A DNA stretch of 64,000 nucleotides from Saprospiraceae bacterium (lineage in GTDB: Bacteria; Bacteroidota; Bacteroidia; Chitinophagales; Saprospiraceae). Positions within the stretch are counted from its first letter, which is position 1; every line of letters begins with the position of its first letter. Location: positions 271,755 to 335,754 of the forward strand of contig JAJCYH010000023.1 in the NCBI GenBank assembly GCA_029262995.1. Reading direction: 5' to 3'. The notes under the pieces are model-generated. The model saw only the letters and a program-made list of their open reading frames with translations, did not search any database and had not been told where the DNA came from. Shown here piece by piece: positions 55,461 through 63,639 of the stretch. The position numbers and the translations under genes were made by a program.

Positions 55461-55875
55461 ATCAATCCAATATCAAAAAGTCCTTGAAGTCTTTTTCTTT
55501 AAAAAATAAATTCATGATCATTTTAATCAAGGTAGCTAGTTTGCGAGTATCGAAAACTACTTCATCATAAAAGTCGTGTTACCATAATCTGATACCAAAG
55601 AAAAAAAATGACAATATAGATCATCTTATATCAAAATTTTACAAATAGGAAGCTTGAAAAATACCAAGAGAAATAAATAATTATTCACGACTGGACAATT
55701 GAAATTACCAAGTGCCAATATCCCCAATAATTGTTATGTATAACATTACCAAAAATATCATGAAGGGACCTTGCTCCCATGGACATATATTGCTAATAGT
55801 TTAATCGTTATGGGCTCGTTCTTCTTATCAATTGAAAAAAATAAACGTTATAATTTTCTATTGGAATTAATGATT
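55461..55875. other. 415-bp AT-rich spacer without gene
   Basis: Nothing recognisable on either strand beyond short open stretches. It separates the IS110 relic from the DUF4242 lipoprotein gene. Confidence 0.5.
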
Positions 55876-56319
55876 CTAGTTCGCTGTTGCAGGATCAATG
55901 ACTGTAGTTACTTTACTTACAGAATTAGCAGGAAACCCACCTCGATTAGCGTGCTCAAGAATCATTTCTTCGCTTGGTGCGGTATAGACACAATAAATTT
56001 TATCTCCTGTCACATAACTATGCAACCATTGTATTTCTGACCCCATTTCATCTAATACTCCACAAGATGTTTGTGAAATTCCTTGTAGATCTGCACTTGA
56101 TAATCTACCTGCACCAGGTATTTCTCTTTCAATTACATACATATTCTGATTTGATGCTGATGCTTCAGATCTAATAACTTCTGCAGAGGATGTTTCATTA
56201 GAAGTGCAATTAGTTAGAGTTAGAAGAAATAATAATATTAAAAATTTACATAATGAGAACCAATTGAAAAGCAAGGCATTTTTAGTAATTTTTTCATTTT
56301 TGACTACAAAATTTTCCAT
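55876..56319 (-). CDS. DUF4242 lipoprotein
   Basis: A 147-residue secreted protein. The N-terminus has a long charged leader (MENFVVKNEKITKNALLF) before a hydrophobic stretch ending LLFLLTLTNCTSN with a lipobox (LTNC, Cys about 38). The domain from about 60 is plain DUF4242: MYVIEREIPGAGRLSSADL, QGISQTSCGVLDEMGSEIQW, LHSYVTGDKIYCVYTAPSEE, ANRGGFPANSVSKVTTVIDP. Some family members bind nickel; the role here is unknown. Flanked by IS110 debris on both sides. Confidence 0.88.
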   Translation of the reverse strand: MENFVVKNEKITKNALLFNWFSLCKFLILLFLLTLTNCTSNETSSAEVIRSEASASNQNMYVIEREIPGAGRLSSADLQGISQTSCGVLDEMGSEIQWLHSYVTGDKIYCVYTAPSEEMILEHANRGGFPANSVSKVTTVIDPATAN

Positions 56320-56889
56320 TGTAAATAAATTTAATTCTCCTACTCATATGGCTTTTCGGTTACGCCCCGTTTTAAGTGGTAGCTGGACTCCACTTGTGTT
56401 TATTTTCTGATTATACTACTTCTGATTAAAGCATCTTGAATTTCAGTATTTTATGTATTCAAATTTAACAAATTTATTTAATTTTATCTATCATTAGTAA
56501 AAAATGTCTGTCATGAATATGAAGTAAATTACAGAAAAGGATAAGAAAAAAAATCCCTTACCCAAATATAGAATATTAGAGTGCTGTATAAAAAATTATC
56601 GAATTCGGTATTGGCTTAGGCTTTTATTTGATTATTGTCGACGTGGTCAATGTTGATATTGCCACCATTAAGTTTTTTACCACATGCCTGTTTCATAATT
56701 ACGATCGGATTAATTACAAATTAATTTTCCCTTCACTTAAAAATTCGAGATCTAATTCGACTGAAACATTAAGATAAATATTTGGACTTTAGCTACCAAA
56801 ATTGTTTTATGTGCAGTGTAAGAATTGATAAGTTATCGCATCTATTTTGGTCGGCTCAGTCAGTGTAATTACAGTTAAACGTAAATGCA
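56320..56889. other. Spacer upstream of DUF4242 gene
   Basis: About 570 bp containing the promoter region of the DUF4242 gene on the minus strand. Several short open runs are seen on both strands with no recognisable product. The right end adjoins repeat copy B. Confidence 0.45.
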
Positions 56890-57200
56890 ATTTATTCAGC
56901 TGACTTTCGACAGTTAAGATGAACTAGTTTGGATAATTCTGATGGCTCTATGACGCTAAAGCAAACCGCATTAATGACTTTAAAAATCAAGTCAAACCTG
57001 AAATATCAGATACCGCAATATCTAGCTTTAGGTTTAATGGTCTTAGAAATTTTTGAATCATCTGAATTCCTCAAATTCCTTGATCCAACCAATCCACGTC
57101 AAATTCAGAGCCAAATAATTTAGTCTTTCCTACTCCTGTCGGAGATACAATTCAACACAAGATTCACCTTCGATCGTTTCGACCACTTGAATCCTTATTT
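56890..57200 (-). repeat. IS110 fragment plus dispersed repeat, copy B
   Basis: 56890-57085 is nearly identical to 55255-55450 and carries the same internal IS110 block (LNLKLDIAVSDISGLT then stop). 57086-57200 is the roughly 120-bp repeat seen also at 26047-26170 and 57968-58095. Together they suggest one element of which only pieces remain. No terminal inverted repeats were noted. Confidence 0.72.
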
Positions 57201-57535
57201 AGTAGCCAGTTCTTAATTTTTCTTCGACCATTAGATTTCATTTGTTTAATTAAAGTAAGGTATTTCTCATACGGTTTTGCAGTCAATCCATTGACTCCAT
57301 TCTTAGGGAACCACCAAGCGTGTAGAATGACTGGTCCCAATGATAAAAGTCCTAATATAATTAGAAAAAATACTTGACCGATCAACATTCTTATAAGAGC
57401 AATTACAATAAACAACACTCCGTGCTTTAAAATTCGTCTTTTATAGGACAAATGTTTTTCGAAATTATTGAATAAGATATTTACCAAAATGAGCACAACA
57501 AGTACAATTAGTAAATCTATTATTATTTGAGACAT
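57164..57535 (-). CDS. Hypothetical membrane protein with repeat-derived tail
   Basis: A 123-residue protein with about three membrane helices (6-25, 40-58, 60-76) followed by WWFPKNGVNGLTAKPYEKYL, a segment I associate with a Bacteroidota family of small HGWWxPKxGxNG proteins of unknown role. The last 11 residues (NKDSSGRNDRR) are translated from the dispersed repeat at 57086-57200, so the original C-terminus has probably been replaced or extended by an insertion. Whether the protein is functional is open. Confidence 0.65.
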   Translation of the reverse strand: MSQIIIDLLIVLVVLILVNILFNNFEKHLSYKRRILKHGVLFIVIALIRMLIGQVFFLIILGLLSLGPVILHAWWFPKNGVNGLTAKPYEKYLTLIKQMKSNGRRKIKNWLLNKDSSGRNDRR

Positions 57536-57867
57536 GTCATTCTATTTAATCTGTTACAACGCTTATATATACATAGCTACCGCCGTTAGATGGTAATGTC
57601 CAAAGTGATCCATCATTTGTGAGTATTAAAATAATAAATTTGGATGAACTTTCTATACTTATTGCATTACTGAAGATGGAGTATATCGAATGTTATTTGG
57701 TTTTTTTGGGGAAATATATTCGAGAAGACACCTTCCATTTAATTTCAAAATCAAAGAAGCGAAATCCTTGATATTATTGACTCAATAGTAGATTTATATT
57801 TCAGTAAGCATGTCATCAAAAGTTTTTTCGATTGAAATTGCCCCTAATTTTAAAGCATAATTAATGA
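57536..57867. other. Spacer with possible C-terminal gene fragment
   Basis: About 330 bp. On the minus strand from roughly 57710 to 57550 an open stretch reads SSSKFIILILTNDGSLWTLP, SNGGSYVYISVVTD and stop. It lacks a start and may be the end of a lost gene. Otherwise unrecognised. Confidence 0.35.
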
Positions 57868-58095
57868 ATTAAAATCCAATCAAACTGAAATATCGGATAC
57901 TGCAATATTCGGCCTTAGGCGTAATGAGCTTAGAAAATTTTGGCTCTTCTGAATTCATCAAACGCCTTGATCCAACCAGCCAATTCACCTTAATTATAGA
58001 GAAAGATAATTTTGTTTTTCCTACTCCTGCCTTGTGATACGGATCAACACAAGATTCACGTTTGGTCGTTCCGACTATTTGAATCCTTATTTATT
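57868..58095 (-). repeat. IS110 fragment plus dispersed repeat, copy C
   Basis: 57868-57967 is a more diverged copy of the IS110 fragment of copies at 55255 and 56890; 57968-58095 is the third copy of the roughly 120-bp repeat (AATAAGGATTCAAATAGTCGG on this strand onward). In this copy a frame reading KAGVGKTKLSFS continues for more than 60 codons without stop, the longest of the three. Confidence 0.7.
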
Positions 58096-58127
58096 GTAGC
58101 ATGTCATTTTAGGTTGTTAGATATTCA

Positions 58128-58358
58128 TTAATGGCAATCTATTTTCCTGCTCAAATCAATTACAATATCAGGAACTAGTTTTTTAAATTCATCCTCATAA
58201 ATGTTATCATAAAAATTTGATGTTGTGTATAAAATATACTTATCATTATTGCAATTGAAATTAATAAATGCTCTAATTTCCTTTGTTTTTCCTACAGAGA
58301 TAATTGCCAATTCACCAGTATTTATTTTCTTTTTTCTTGTTTTCCGCAAATGGTACAC
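58128..58358 (-). CDS. Small hypothetical protein, doubtful
   Basis: A 76-codon frame opened by GTG: MYHLRKTRKKKINTGELAII then SVGKTKEIRAFINFNCNNDK, YILYTTSNFYDNIYEDEFKK. Composition is protein-like (basic start, alternating strands), but no family is recognised and there is no ATG. The upstream in-frame stop is close. It may be the C-terminal fragment of a longer gene lost to the adjacent repeat. Confidence 0.35.
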   Translation of the reverse strand: MYHLRKTRKKKINTGELAIISVGKTKEIRAFINFNCNNDKYILYTTSNFYDNIYEDEFKKLVPDIVIDLSRKIDCH

Positions 58359-58483
58359 CCAAGGGATTATTTAAACAAATTTGATCAGTTCATATCCAAT
58401 GCCAATTAAAAAAGAAGAAGTTTATTGATCGATTGACGCAACGTTTTGTTTTGATATGACCTATACATAAGAAAAGCTATATT

Positions 58484-58933
58484 ATGAAATATTTCTTTGC
58501 TTGTGTATTATGCCTTTTTCTATTATCGTGTTCGGATAATGAAATGATAGAAAGTACTCCATTTTTCGAGTATCTAGCAGATAATGGAGAAAGTTTCTCT
58601 ACAAACAATCCTGTTATGAATTATGATACTGCTCAATTTGCAACCTTTATCAAGTATGACGATCCAAGTTTAAGAGTGAGGTGTAATTTTAGGGGTAGAA
58701 CTACAGGAACTTACATAGAGGATGAGGCGATATTTTACAAGTTCACTTATGATTCCAATGGCGCATCGACTGTGGAGATAGTCTGCGATACTTATACGGG
58801 CATCGAGGTAAATGTATTTGAGTATGGTAATATTGGAGAAGATATCGCAGGCGAATTTTCAGCAACGGCTTGTGATGGAAATCCATCCATTTCAGAAATC
58901 ACAGGATCATTCCGAGTCGTTAGAACAGAATAA
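58484..58933 (+). CDS. Small hypothetical lipoprotein
   Basis: A 149-residue lipoprotein: MKYFFACVLCLFLLSCSDNE has a clear lipobox (LLSC). The mature part is beta-rich with FEYLADNGESFST, DTAQFATFIKYDDPSLRV, TGTYIEDEAIFYKFTYDSNG, GEFSATACDGNPSISEITGS, FRVVR, resembling small DUF6252-like Bacteroidota lipoproteins with an immunoglobulin-type fold. Function unknown. Its 3' end lies 4 bp from the convergent globin gene, so the two transcripts must overlap. Confidence 0.78.
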   Translation: MKYFFACVLCLFLLSCSDNEMIESTPFFEYLADNGESFSTNNPVMNYDTAQFATFIKYDDPSLRVRCNFRGRTTGTYIEDEAIFYKFTYDSNGASTVEIVCDTYTGIEVNVFEYGNIGEDIAGEFSATACDGNPSISEITGSFRVVRTE

Positions 58934-58937
58934 AATT

Positions 58938-59321
58938 TTAATTGAACTCTTGGCTTGTCTTAATTTTGTGCTGCATGAGCTGAGCTATATTATAGGCACT
59001 AGATTTAGCTTTATCTGCCATTTCACCTGAGAAATTAGAATCCACTGTTTGATTCCATAGTTTTAACCATCTATTGAAGTGCAGCTTTTTGAGTGCAGAC
59101 TTTTGGTTCAGTTCGATATGCTTTATCATAGGATTACCGTCAAAAAATTTAGTTCCCAAAATAACACTTTCCCAAAAATCGCAGATCCTAGGAATATGAT
59201 GATTCCAGTCCAGCTCTACAACTTCTGTAAAAAAATAAGCTATTAGCTCATCATTTTTTACACTTTCGTAAAAACTTTCCACTAACAATTCAATGTCCTT
59301 CCTACTTTTTAATACTCTCAT
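58938..59321 (-). CDS. Group III truncated haemoglobin
   Basis: A 127-residue globin of the trHb3 class. Seen: DIELLVESFYESVKNDELIA at helix A/B, FFTEVVELDWNHHIPRICDF, WESVILGTKFFDGNPM, and LKKLHFNRWLKLWNQTVDSN with the proximal His in the HFxRWLxLW block. Group III globins bind haem and are thought to handle oxygen, NO or peroxide; the ligand is not predictable. Starts MRVLKSRKD; the acetyltransferase pseudogene lies 19 bp upstream on the same strand, probably once in the same transcript. Confidence 0.9.
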   Translation of the reverse strand: MRVLKSRKDIELLVESFYESVKNDELIAYFFTEVVELDWNHHIPRICDFWESVILGTKFFDGNPMIKHIELNQKSALKKLHFNRWLKLWNQTVDSNFSGEMADKAKSSAYNIAQLMQHKIKTSQEFN

Positions 59322-59340
59322 TCTTTAGATACAGTAAATA

Positions 59341-59847
59341 CTACTTAATAAGTCCCCATTTCCATATCGTTCCATTTTCTTCATCTTCTATTGCACGTTC
59401 AAATGAAAATCCCATTTTCTCTAAAACTCTTGTGGACGCATTCTTCTCTGCAAGAGTATGTGCAATTATTCCAACTACACTTTCGTCTACTAAAGCTTTG
59501 GAAAGCAACAGTTGAGTTACTTCAGTTGCTAATTCTTGGTTTCTATAATCCCTGGCAATCTCATAACCTATCTCGACAAAATTATTTTCATCAGGTATTC
59601 CCTTAAATCCACAAGTGCCTATTAAAACGTATTCTGATTTATGTATAATTAAGTATGCACCCCAATCTAAATTTCTTTCATCCCTCTCGATCATTTTAAG
59701 CGATTAATCATACATCTCTGTACCAAATTCAGTCCAAAGTTCAGGAATCCTTATGCCAAGATGTTTTGCTAGTGCTGGTTCACCTGTTAGAATGACCTTG
59801 ATTAATTCTCGATTGCATGCAAGCAATTGTATTCTTTCTGAATGCAT
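59341..59847 (-). pseudogene. GNAT acetyltransferase broken by one TAA
   Basis: One unshifted frame from ATG at 59847 reads MHSERIQLLACNRELIKVIL, TGEPALAKHLGIRIPELWTE, FGTEMYD, stop TAA at 59704-59706, SLKMIERDERNLDWGAYLII, then EYVLIGTCGFKGIPDENNF, VEIGYEIARDYRNQELATEV (acetyl-CoA loop R-N-Q-E-L-A) and NASTRVLEKMGFSFERAIED. This is a complete RimJ-like GNAT except for the single stop, which sits where DYSL would be read if the codon were TAT. A restart at the ATG at 59692-59694 would make 117 residues lacking the first strand and helices. Only a single substitution separates it from an intact gene. Confidence 0.78.
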
Positions 59848-60501
59848 GATAAACATTTTAAGACTTAAAGGTAAAATTTACTTCTTCTTTAAATTATTAA
59901 GAATTAGGCTCTCAAAAATTAGATCAAGAAATAAGCCTAAAGAAACGTAATTTAATCAACCTCACTTTCACTTATCTTTTCTATTCTTTAGTTAAGGAGT
60001 CTTGTTATAAAACCCGTTCGATCCTACAATTTCCACTTGACTTTGACAACATCAAATAATCTATTCATTGAAACGAGCAATAAGCCCTGAGATATCCAAT
60101 ATTTGAACTACAATAGGAGCATCAGGAGAAACAATTCTATTTTTTTATTTAACATTGTGTGCATATCGTTATACTTCCATTAATATTATTTGTCCTTCAA
60201 AGTTAAATTTTTACACCTTCCTTATTTTCCAGTATGCCTTTTTAAACATTATAGGCTTCAAAGCTATTATTCATTTAATTGTATCACCTTCATAAAAGCC
60301 TATTATATGGTTAATACAACTTTGATATACCGTATCTATCTTCTTACATTAATAATCTTTCATCCATTAAGCAAAAAGTAACTGAATCATAGTTTAAAAG
60401 ATTAATTATTGAATCAAGAATACTATGAACAATATTTTACATTCAAAATCACAGCTCTATCTATATCTCCCAAGCAGATCATGATCAGAATGTCACTTAA
60501 C
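59848..60501. other. 650-bp spacer without recognised gene
   Basis: AT-rich and multiply stopped. A short minus-strand run near 60070-60140 reads NRIVSPDAPIVVQILDISGL before a stop, which may be a gene scrap. No RNA gene or repeat was identified. Confidence 0.45.
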
Positions 60502-61128
60502 CTAAATAAGTTTGTAAATTCTCATTATGTCCTCCATAATTTTTGGGAAATCTATTTTAAGGTCTATTAATTTACCAGAATGGATATCAAAAACCCAACC
60601 GTGAACAGTTAGATTCCTATCTTTGTAAGCTTTCTGAACTTGAGCAGCTTTAATAACATTAACGCATTGCTCCTGTACATTTAGTTCAACTAATCTTTTA
60701 TACTTTTCATCTTCATTAAGAATTGAGTCTAACTCTGTTTGATGCAAACGATAAACATCTCTGATATTTCTTAACCAAGGATTAAGCACTCCAAGATCTG
60801 CCGGTTCCATTGCAGCCTTTACCCCACCACAATAGTAATGTCCACAAACAACCACATGATTTACTTTTAGATGAGTTACAGCATAATCAATTACCGACAT
60901 AGAGCTTAGGTCAATATTAGACACCATGTTGGCAATATTCCTGTGGACAAAGACATCACCAGGGTTAGCACCCATGATTTCTTCAACTGTTACCCGGCTA
61001 TCGGAACAACCGATATATAAGATTTCAGGATTTTGTCCTTTAGACAAATTGCTAAAATAAGACTCATCTGCTTTAAGCTTTTCGTTTATCCAAGACCTAT
61101 TGTTTTCAAATATTTTCTTAATATCCAT
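60502..61128 (-). CDS. Beta-class carbonic anhydrase
   Basis: Zinc enzyme interconverting CO2 and bicarbonate. In 208 residues: ILYIGCSDSRVTVEEIMGA (zinc Cys and the catalytic Asp-Arg dyad), PGDVFVHRNIANMV, and VVCGHYYCGGVKAAM (zinc His and Cys), then NVQEQCVNVIKAAQVQKAY and LTVHGWVFDIHSGKLIDL. All zinc ligands are present. Length and motifs match the Can type. Cytosolic, no signal. Possibly supplies bicarbonate for carboxylases; monocistronic by spacing. Confidence 0.93.
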   Translation of the reverse strand: MDIKKIFENNRSWINEKLKADESYFSNLSKGQNPEILYIGCSDSRVTVEEIMGANPGDVFVHRNIANMVSNIDLSSMSVIDYAVTHLKVNHVVVCGHYYCGGVKAAMEPADLGVLNPWLRNIRDVYRLHQTELDSILNEDEKYKRLVELNVQEQCVNVIKAAQVQKAYKDRNLTVHGWVFDIHSGKLIDLKIDFPKIMEDIMRIYKLI

Positions 61129-61234
61129 TTTCAGCAGTAGTTTTATTTTGTTAATTAAGCAGTTAACTAAACAATATTCATGTTTTTAATTGAATGCTTC
61201 ATAAATCTCTTTTTTATCTTCGAATTTCACATCT

Positions 61235-61636
61235 TCACGGATTTGAAATGGCTGGTTCTATTAAATCCCAGAGGTTTCCATACAAATCTTTAAACACAAG
61301 AACTTTCCCGTAGGCTTCCTCCTTAAGCGGTCTCACAATCTCAATATTGTGTTCAATTAAATTATCAAAATCACGCTCTATGTCATCAGTGTTAAGAAAT
61401 AAAAACACTCTGCCGCCAGTCTGATTGCCAATTCTTGTTTTTTGATGGTCGTTTTTAGCTTTTGCGAGAAGCAATGAAAAGTTATCCTTTCCTATTGGTT
61501 TGACCAAAACCCAACGCTTACCATCTTCCAATTGAGTGTCTTCTACCAATTCAAAATTTAAGTGATTAACATAAAACTCAATCGCTTCATCATAATCAGA
61601 TACAAGCAAGCTAATGTGTGAAATCCTCTGATTCAT
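61235..61636 (-). CDS. VOC (glyoxalase/bleomycin resistance) family protein
   Basis: A 133-residue vicinal-oxygen-chelate protein: RISHISLLVSDYDEAIEFYV (first metal His), WVLVKPIGKDNFSLLLAKAK, GGRVFLFLNTDDIERDFDNL and KVLVFKDLYGNLWDLIEPAI (final Glu). Two beta-alpha-beta-beta-beta units are complete. Enzymatic role is unclear; relatives include glyoxalase I and drug-binding proteins. Lies 23 bp downstream of the GNAT-nitrilase gene, so the two may be co-transcribed. Confidence 0.88.
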   Translation of the reverse strand: MNQRISHISLLVSDYDEAIEFYVNHLNFELVEDTQLEDGKRWVLVKPIGKDNFSLLLAKAKNDHQKTRIGNQTGGRVFLFLNTDDIERDFDNLIEHNIEIVRPLKEEAYGKVLVFKDLYGNLWDLIEPAISNP

Positions 61637-61659
61637 AAAATGCTATAAGTAATTTATAA

Positions 61660-63186
61660 CTATCTTCTACTCAACTGAAATATGTCTTTTCTCCTGTCAA
61701 TCAAGTTTCTCACACTACCGAAAGTATGCAGTTCTCGAAGTAAATCCAGGTCTACATCAGCTATAAGTATCATTTCTGTATTTGGTGTAGCTTCTGCTTT
61801 GATACCATTGGTAGGAAATGAAAAATCACAAGGTGTAAAAACCATAGATTGAGCAAATTGAATATCCATATTATGGACATTAGGCAAATTACCTACAGAC
61901 CCTGCAATGGCAACATAACATTCATTTTCAATCGCCCTAGCTTGAGCACAATTTCGAACTCTTGAATATCCATTTTGCGTATCGGTCAAAAAAGGAATAA
62001 AAAGAATATCCATACCTTCATCAGCCAATAATCTACTTAATTCAGGAAACTCAGAATCATAACATATCAATATACCTATTTTTCCGCAATCAGTATCATA
62101 TACCTGTAGTTTGTTTCCGCCTTGCATACCCCAAACTTTAGCTTCATCTGGAGTTACATGTAGCTTTTCATAACTTTCAATTGACCCATCTCGCTTGCAC
62201 AGGTAGCCAACATTATAAAGTTTTTCATCACGTATTTCAGGCATGCTTCCTGAAATTATATTGATGTTATAGCTTATGGACAATTCCGAAAATCGCTGAA
62301 CGATACGATCAGTATAAGTTGCTAACTCTCTGATAGCATCTGGTTCAGGTAGATGATTGTTTTCCGCCATAAGTGGAGCATTAAAAAACTCTGGAAACAA
62401 GGCAAAGTCACAACGATATCCAGAAACAGCATCTATAAAGTATTCAGCTTGTTGTAAGACTTCTTCCAATTTCTTATAAGGCCTCATTTGCCATTGGATT
62501 AGACCAATCCTTACAATACTTTTCTTAGATGAAGCCTTTTTATTAGGCTTCTCATAGTATATATTATCCCACTCCAAAAGAACAGCAAACTCATTAGAGT
62601 CCTTATCTCCCTTTAAATAACCCTTTAAAATTTTAGCGGGGTGAAAATCATTTGATATTTGAAAATTTAACACAGGATCATGAATTTCTTTGTGTTTTAC
62701 TTTTTCAATATATTGCTTAGGTGTCAGTTCACTGCTGTACTTATGATAATTTGGAATTCTACCACCGAAAGCAATGCCTTTCAAATTTAATTTTTCACAC
62801 AATTCCTTTCTGAAATCATATAACCTTCGTCCTAACCTTAGCCCCCTATATTCAGGCTTAATAAATAAATCAATCCCATATAGCACATCACCTTCATTAT
62901 TGTGAGAGTCAAAAGTATATCCCTTCGTAATATCAGCATATGTATGATTTACATCCAACAGCTCATAATCGACAATTATTGCTAATGCACATCCAGCAAG
63001 TTCCCCGTTGATCTTTATGTTAACCTGCCCTTCTGGAAATTTTTTAATAAGAGTTTCAATATGATGCTTTTCCCAATATGAATTTTCAATGGAGTGATAT
63101 GATAAAATCATAGCTTGCTTAAGATCTTCATAATCATTTAACTCCAGATAACTTAATTCTACATTTTCAATTTCATCTACTTTCAT
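61660..63186 (-). CDS. GNAT-nitrilase fusion enzyme
   Basis: A 508-residue bifunctional protein. Residues about 1-215 form a GNAT acetyltransferase (YGIDLFIKPEYRGLRLGRRL with the acetyl-CoA loop, GGRIPNYHK); residues about 223-495 form a carbon-nitrogen hydrolase: VRIGLIQWQMRPYKKLEE, FALFPEFFNAPLMAEN (catalytic Glu about 264), YEKLHVTPDEAKVW (Lys about 339), IGILICYDSEFPELSRLL (Cys about 374), RAIENECYVAIAGSVGN. The E-K-C triad is intact. This architecture is established in bacteria; the joint substrate is unknown (an acylated amine or amide is a guess). Starts MKVDEIENVELSYLELND. Confidence 0.92.
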   Translation of the reverse strand: MKVDEIENVELSYLELNDYEDLKQAMILSYHSIENSYWEKHHIETLIKKFPEGQVNIKINGELAGCALAIIVDYELLDVNHTYADITKGYTFDSHNNEGDVLYGIDLFIKPEYRGLRLGRRLYDFRKELCEKLNLKGIAFGGRIPNYHKYSSELTPKQYIEKVKHKEIHDPVLNFQISNDFHPAKILKGYLKGDKDSNEFAVLLEWDNIYYEKPNKKASSKKSIVRIGLIQWQMRPYKKLEEVLQQAEYFIDAVSGYRCDFALFPEFFNAPLMAENNHLPEPDAIRELATYTDRIVQRFSELSISYNINIISGSMPEIRDEKLYNVGYLCKRDGSIESYEKLHVTPDEAKVWGMQGGNKLQVYDTDCGKIGILICYDSEFPELSRLLADEGMDILFIPFLTDTQNGYSRVRNCAQARAIENECYVAIAGSVGNLPNVHNMDIQFAQSMVFTPCDFSFPTNGIKAEATPNTEMILIADVDLDLLRELHTFGSVRNLIDRRKDIFQLSRR

Positions 63187-63356
63187 AAATTCATTTTTGC
63201 CGCATATAATACTATGCTATAGGTTTATTTTGATTTGCTTATTTGCAATATCTCATTGTAACCAAAATATTACAAACATAATTCTATAACTATTCTATTT
63301 TTTGATGTTTTTACCGCTCAAATCTAATAATTGTAAAAGATACTAGTGGCTTCGAA

Positions 63357-63611
63357 TTAATTATCATTTCCAAACATCTTTATAAAGTTATCATTATGGG
63401 GAGTGGAATCATTATGTATCCTACCAAAACCTGATATAAAACCATTTTTAGCGTCTAACACCAATGTTCCTTTATATTGATAATCAACATACATTGAACT
63501 GGATTTATCCTCTGGGTAATTAAATGCCTTTTGAATACATTCATTAAGACATTCATCAGCTAAATCGGCAGCATCAGATATTGCCACATCAATGTCTTCC
63601 CAAATAAATTA
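63357..63611 (-). pseudogene. Fragment of hypothetical gene
   Basis: An open run reading WEDIDVAISDAADLADECLN, ECIQKAFNYPEDKSSSMYVD, YQYKGTLVLDAKNGFISGFG, RIHNDSTPHNDNFIKMFGND then TAA. GTG at 63587 is the only near start; no ATG is available and a stop lies just upstream. It ends far below the size expected for its composition, and an IS1595-type transposase begins about 30 bp upstream, so it may be a 3' remnant cut off by the insertion. No family recognised. Confidence 0.45.
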
Positions 63612-63639
63612 TTTTAATAAACCACATTGAATTGCGCAT

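Noticed and set aside
55298..57123. Two nearly identical plus-strand frames starting MDNSDGSMTLKQTALM
   Set aside because: They are the antisense of the duplicated IS110 fragments, where the sense strand shows recognisable transposase blocks.
1086..59847. Genome-wide use of TAA or TAG as a sense codon
   Set aside because: Nearly all intact genes in the window end with TAA or TAG at positions matching family ends, so these codons act as stops.
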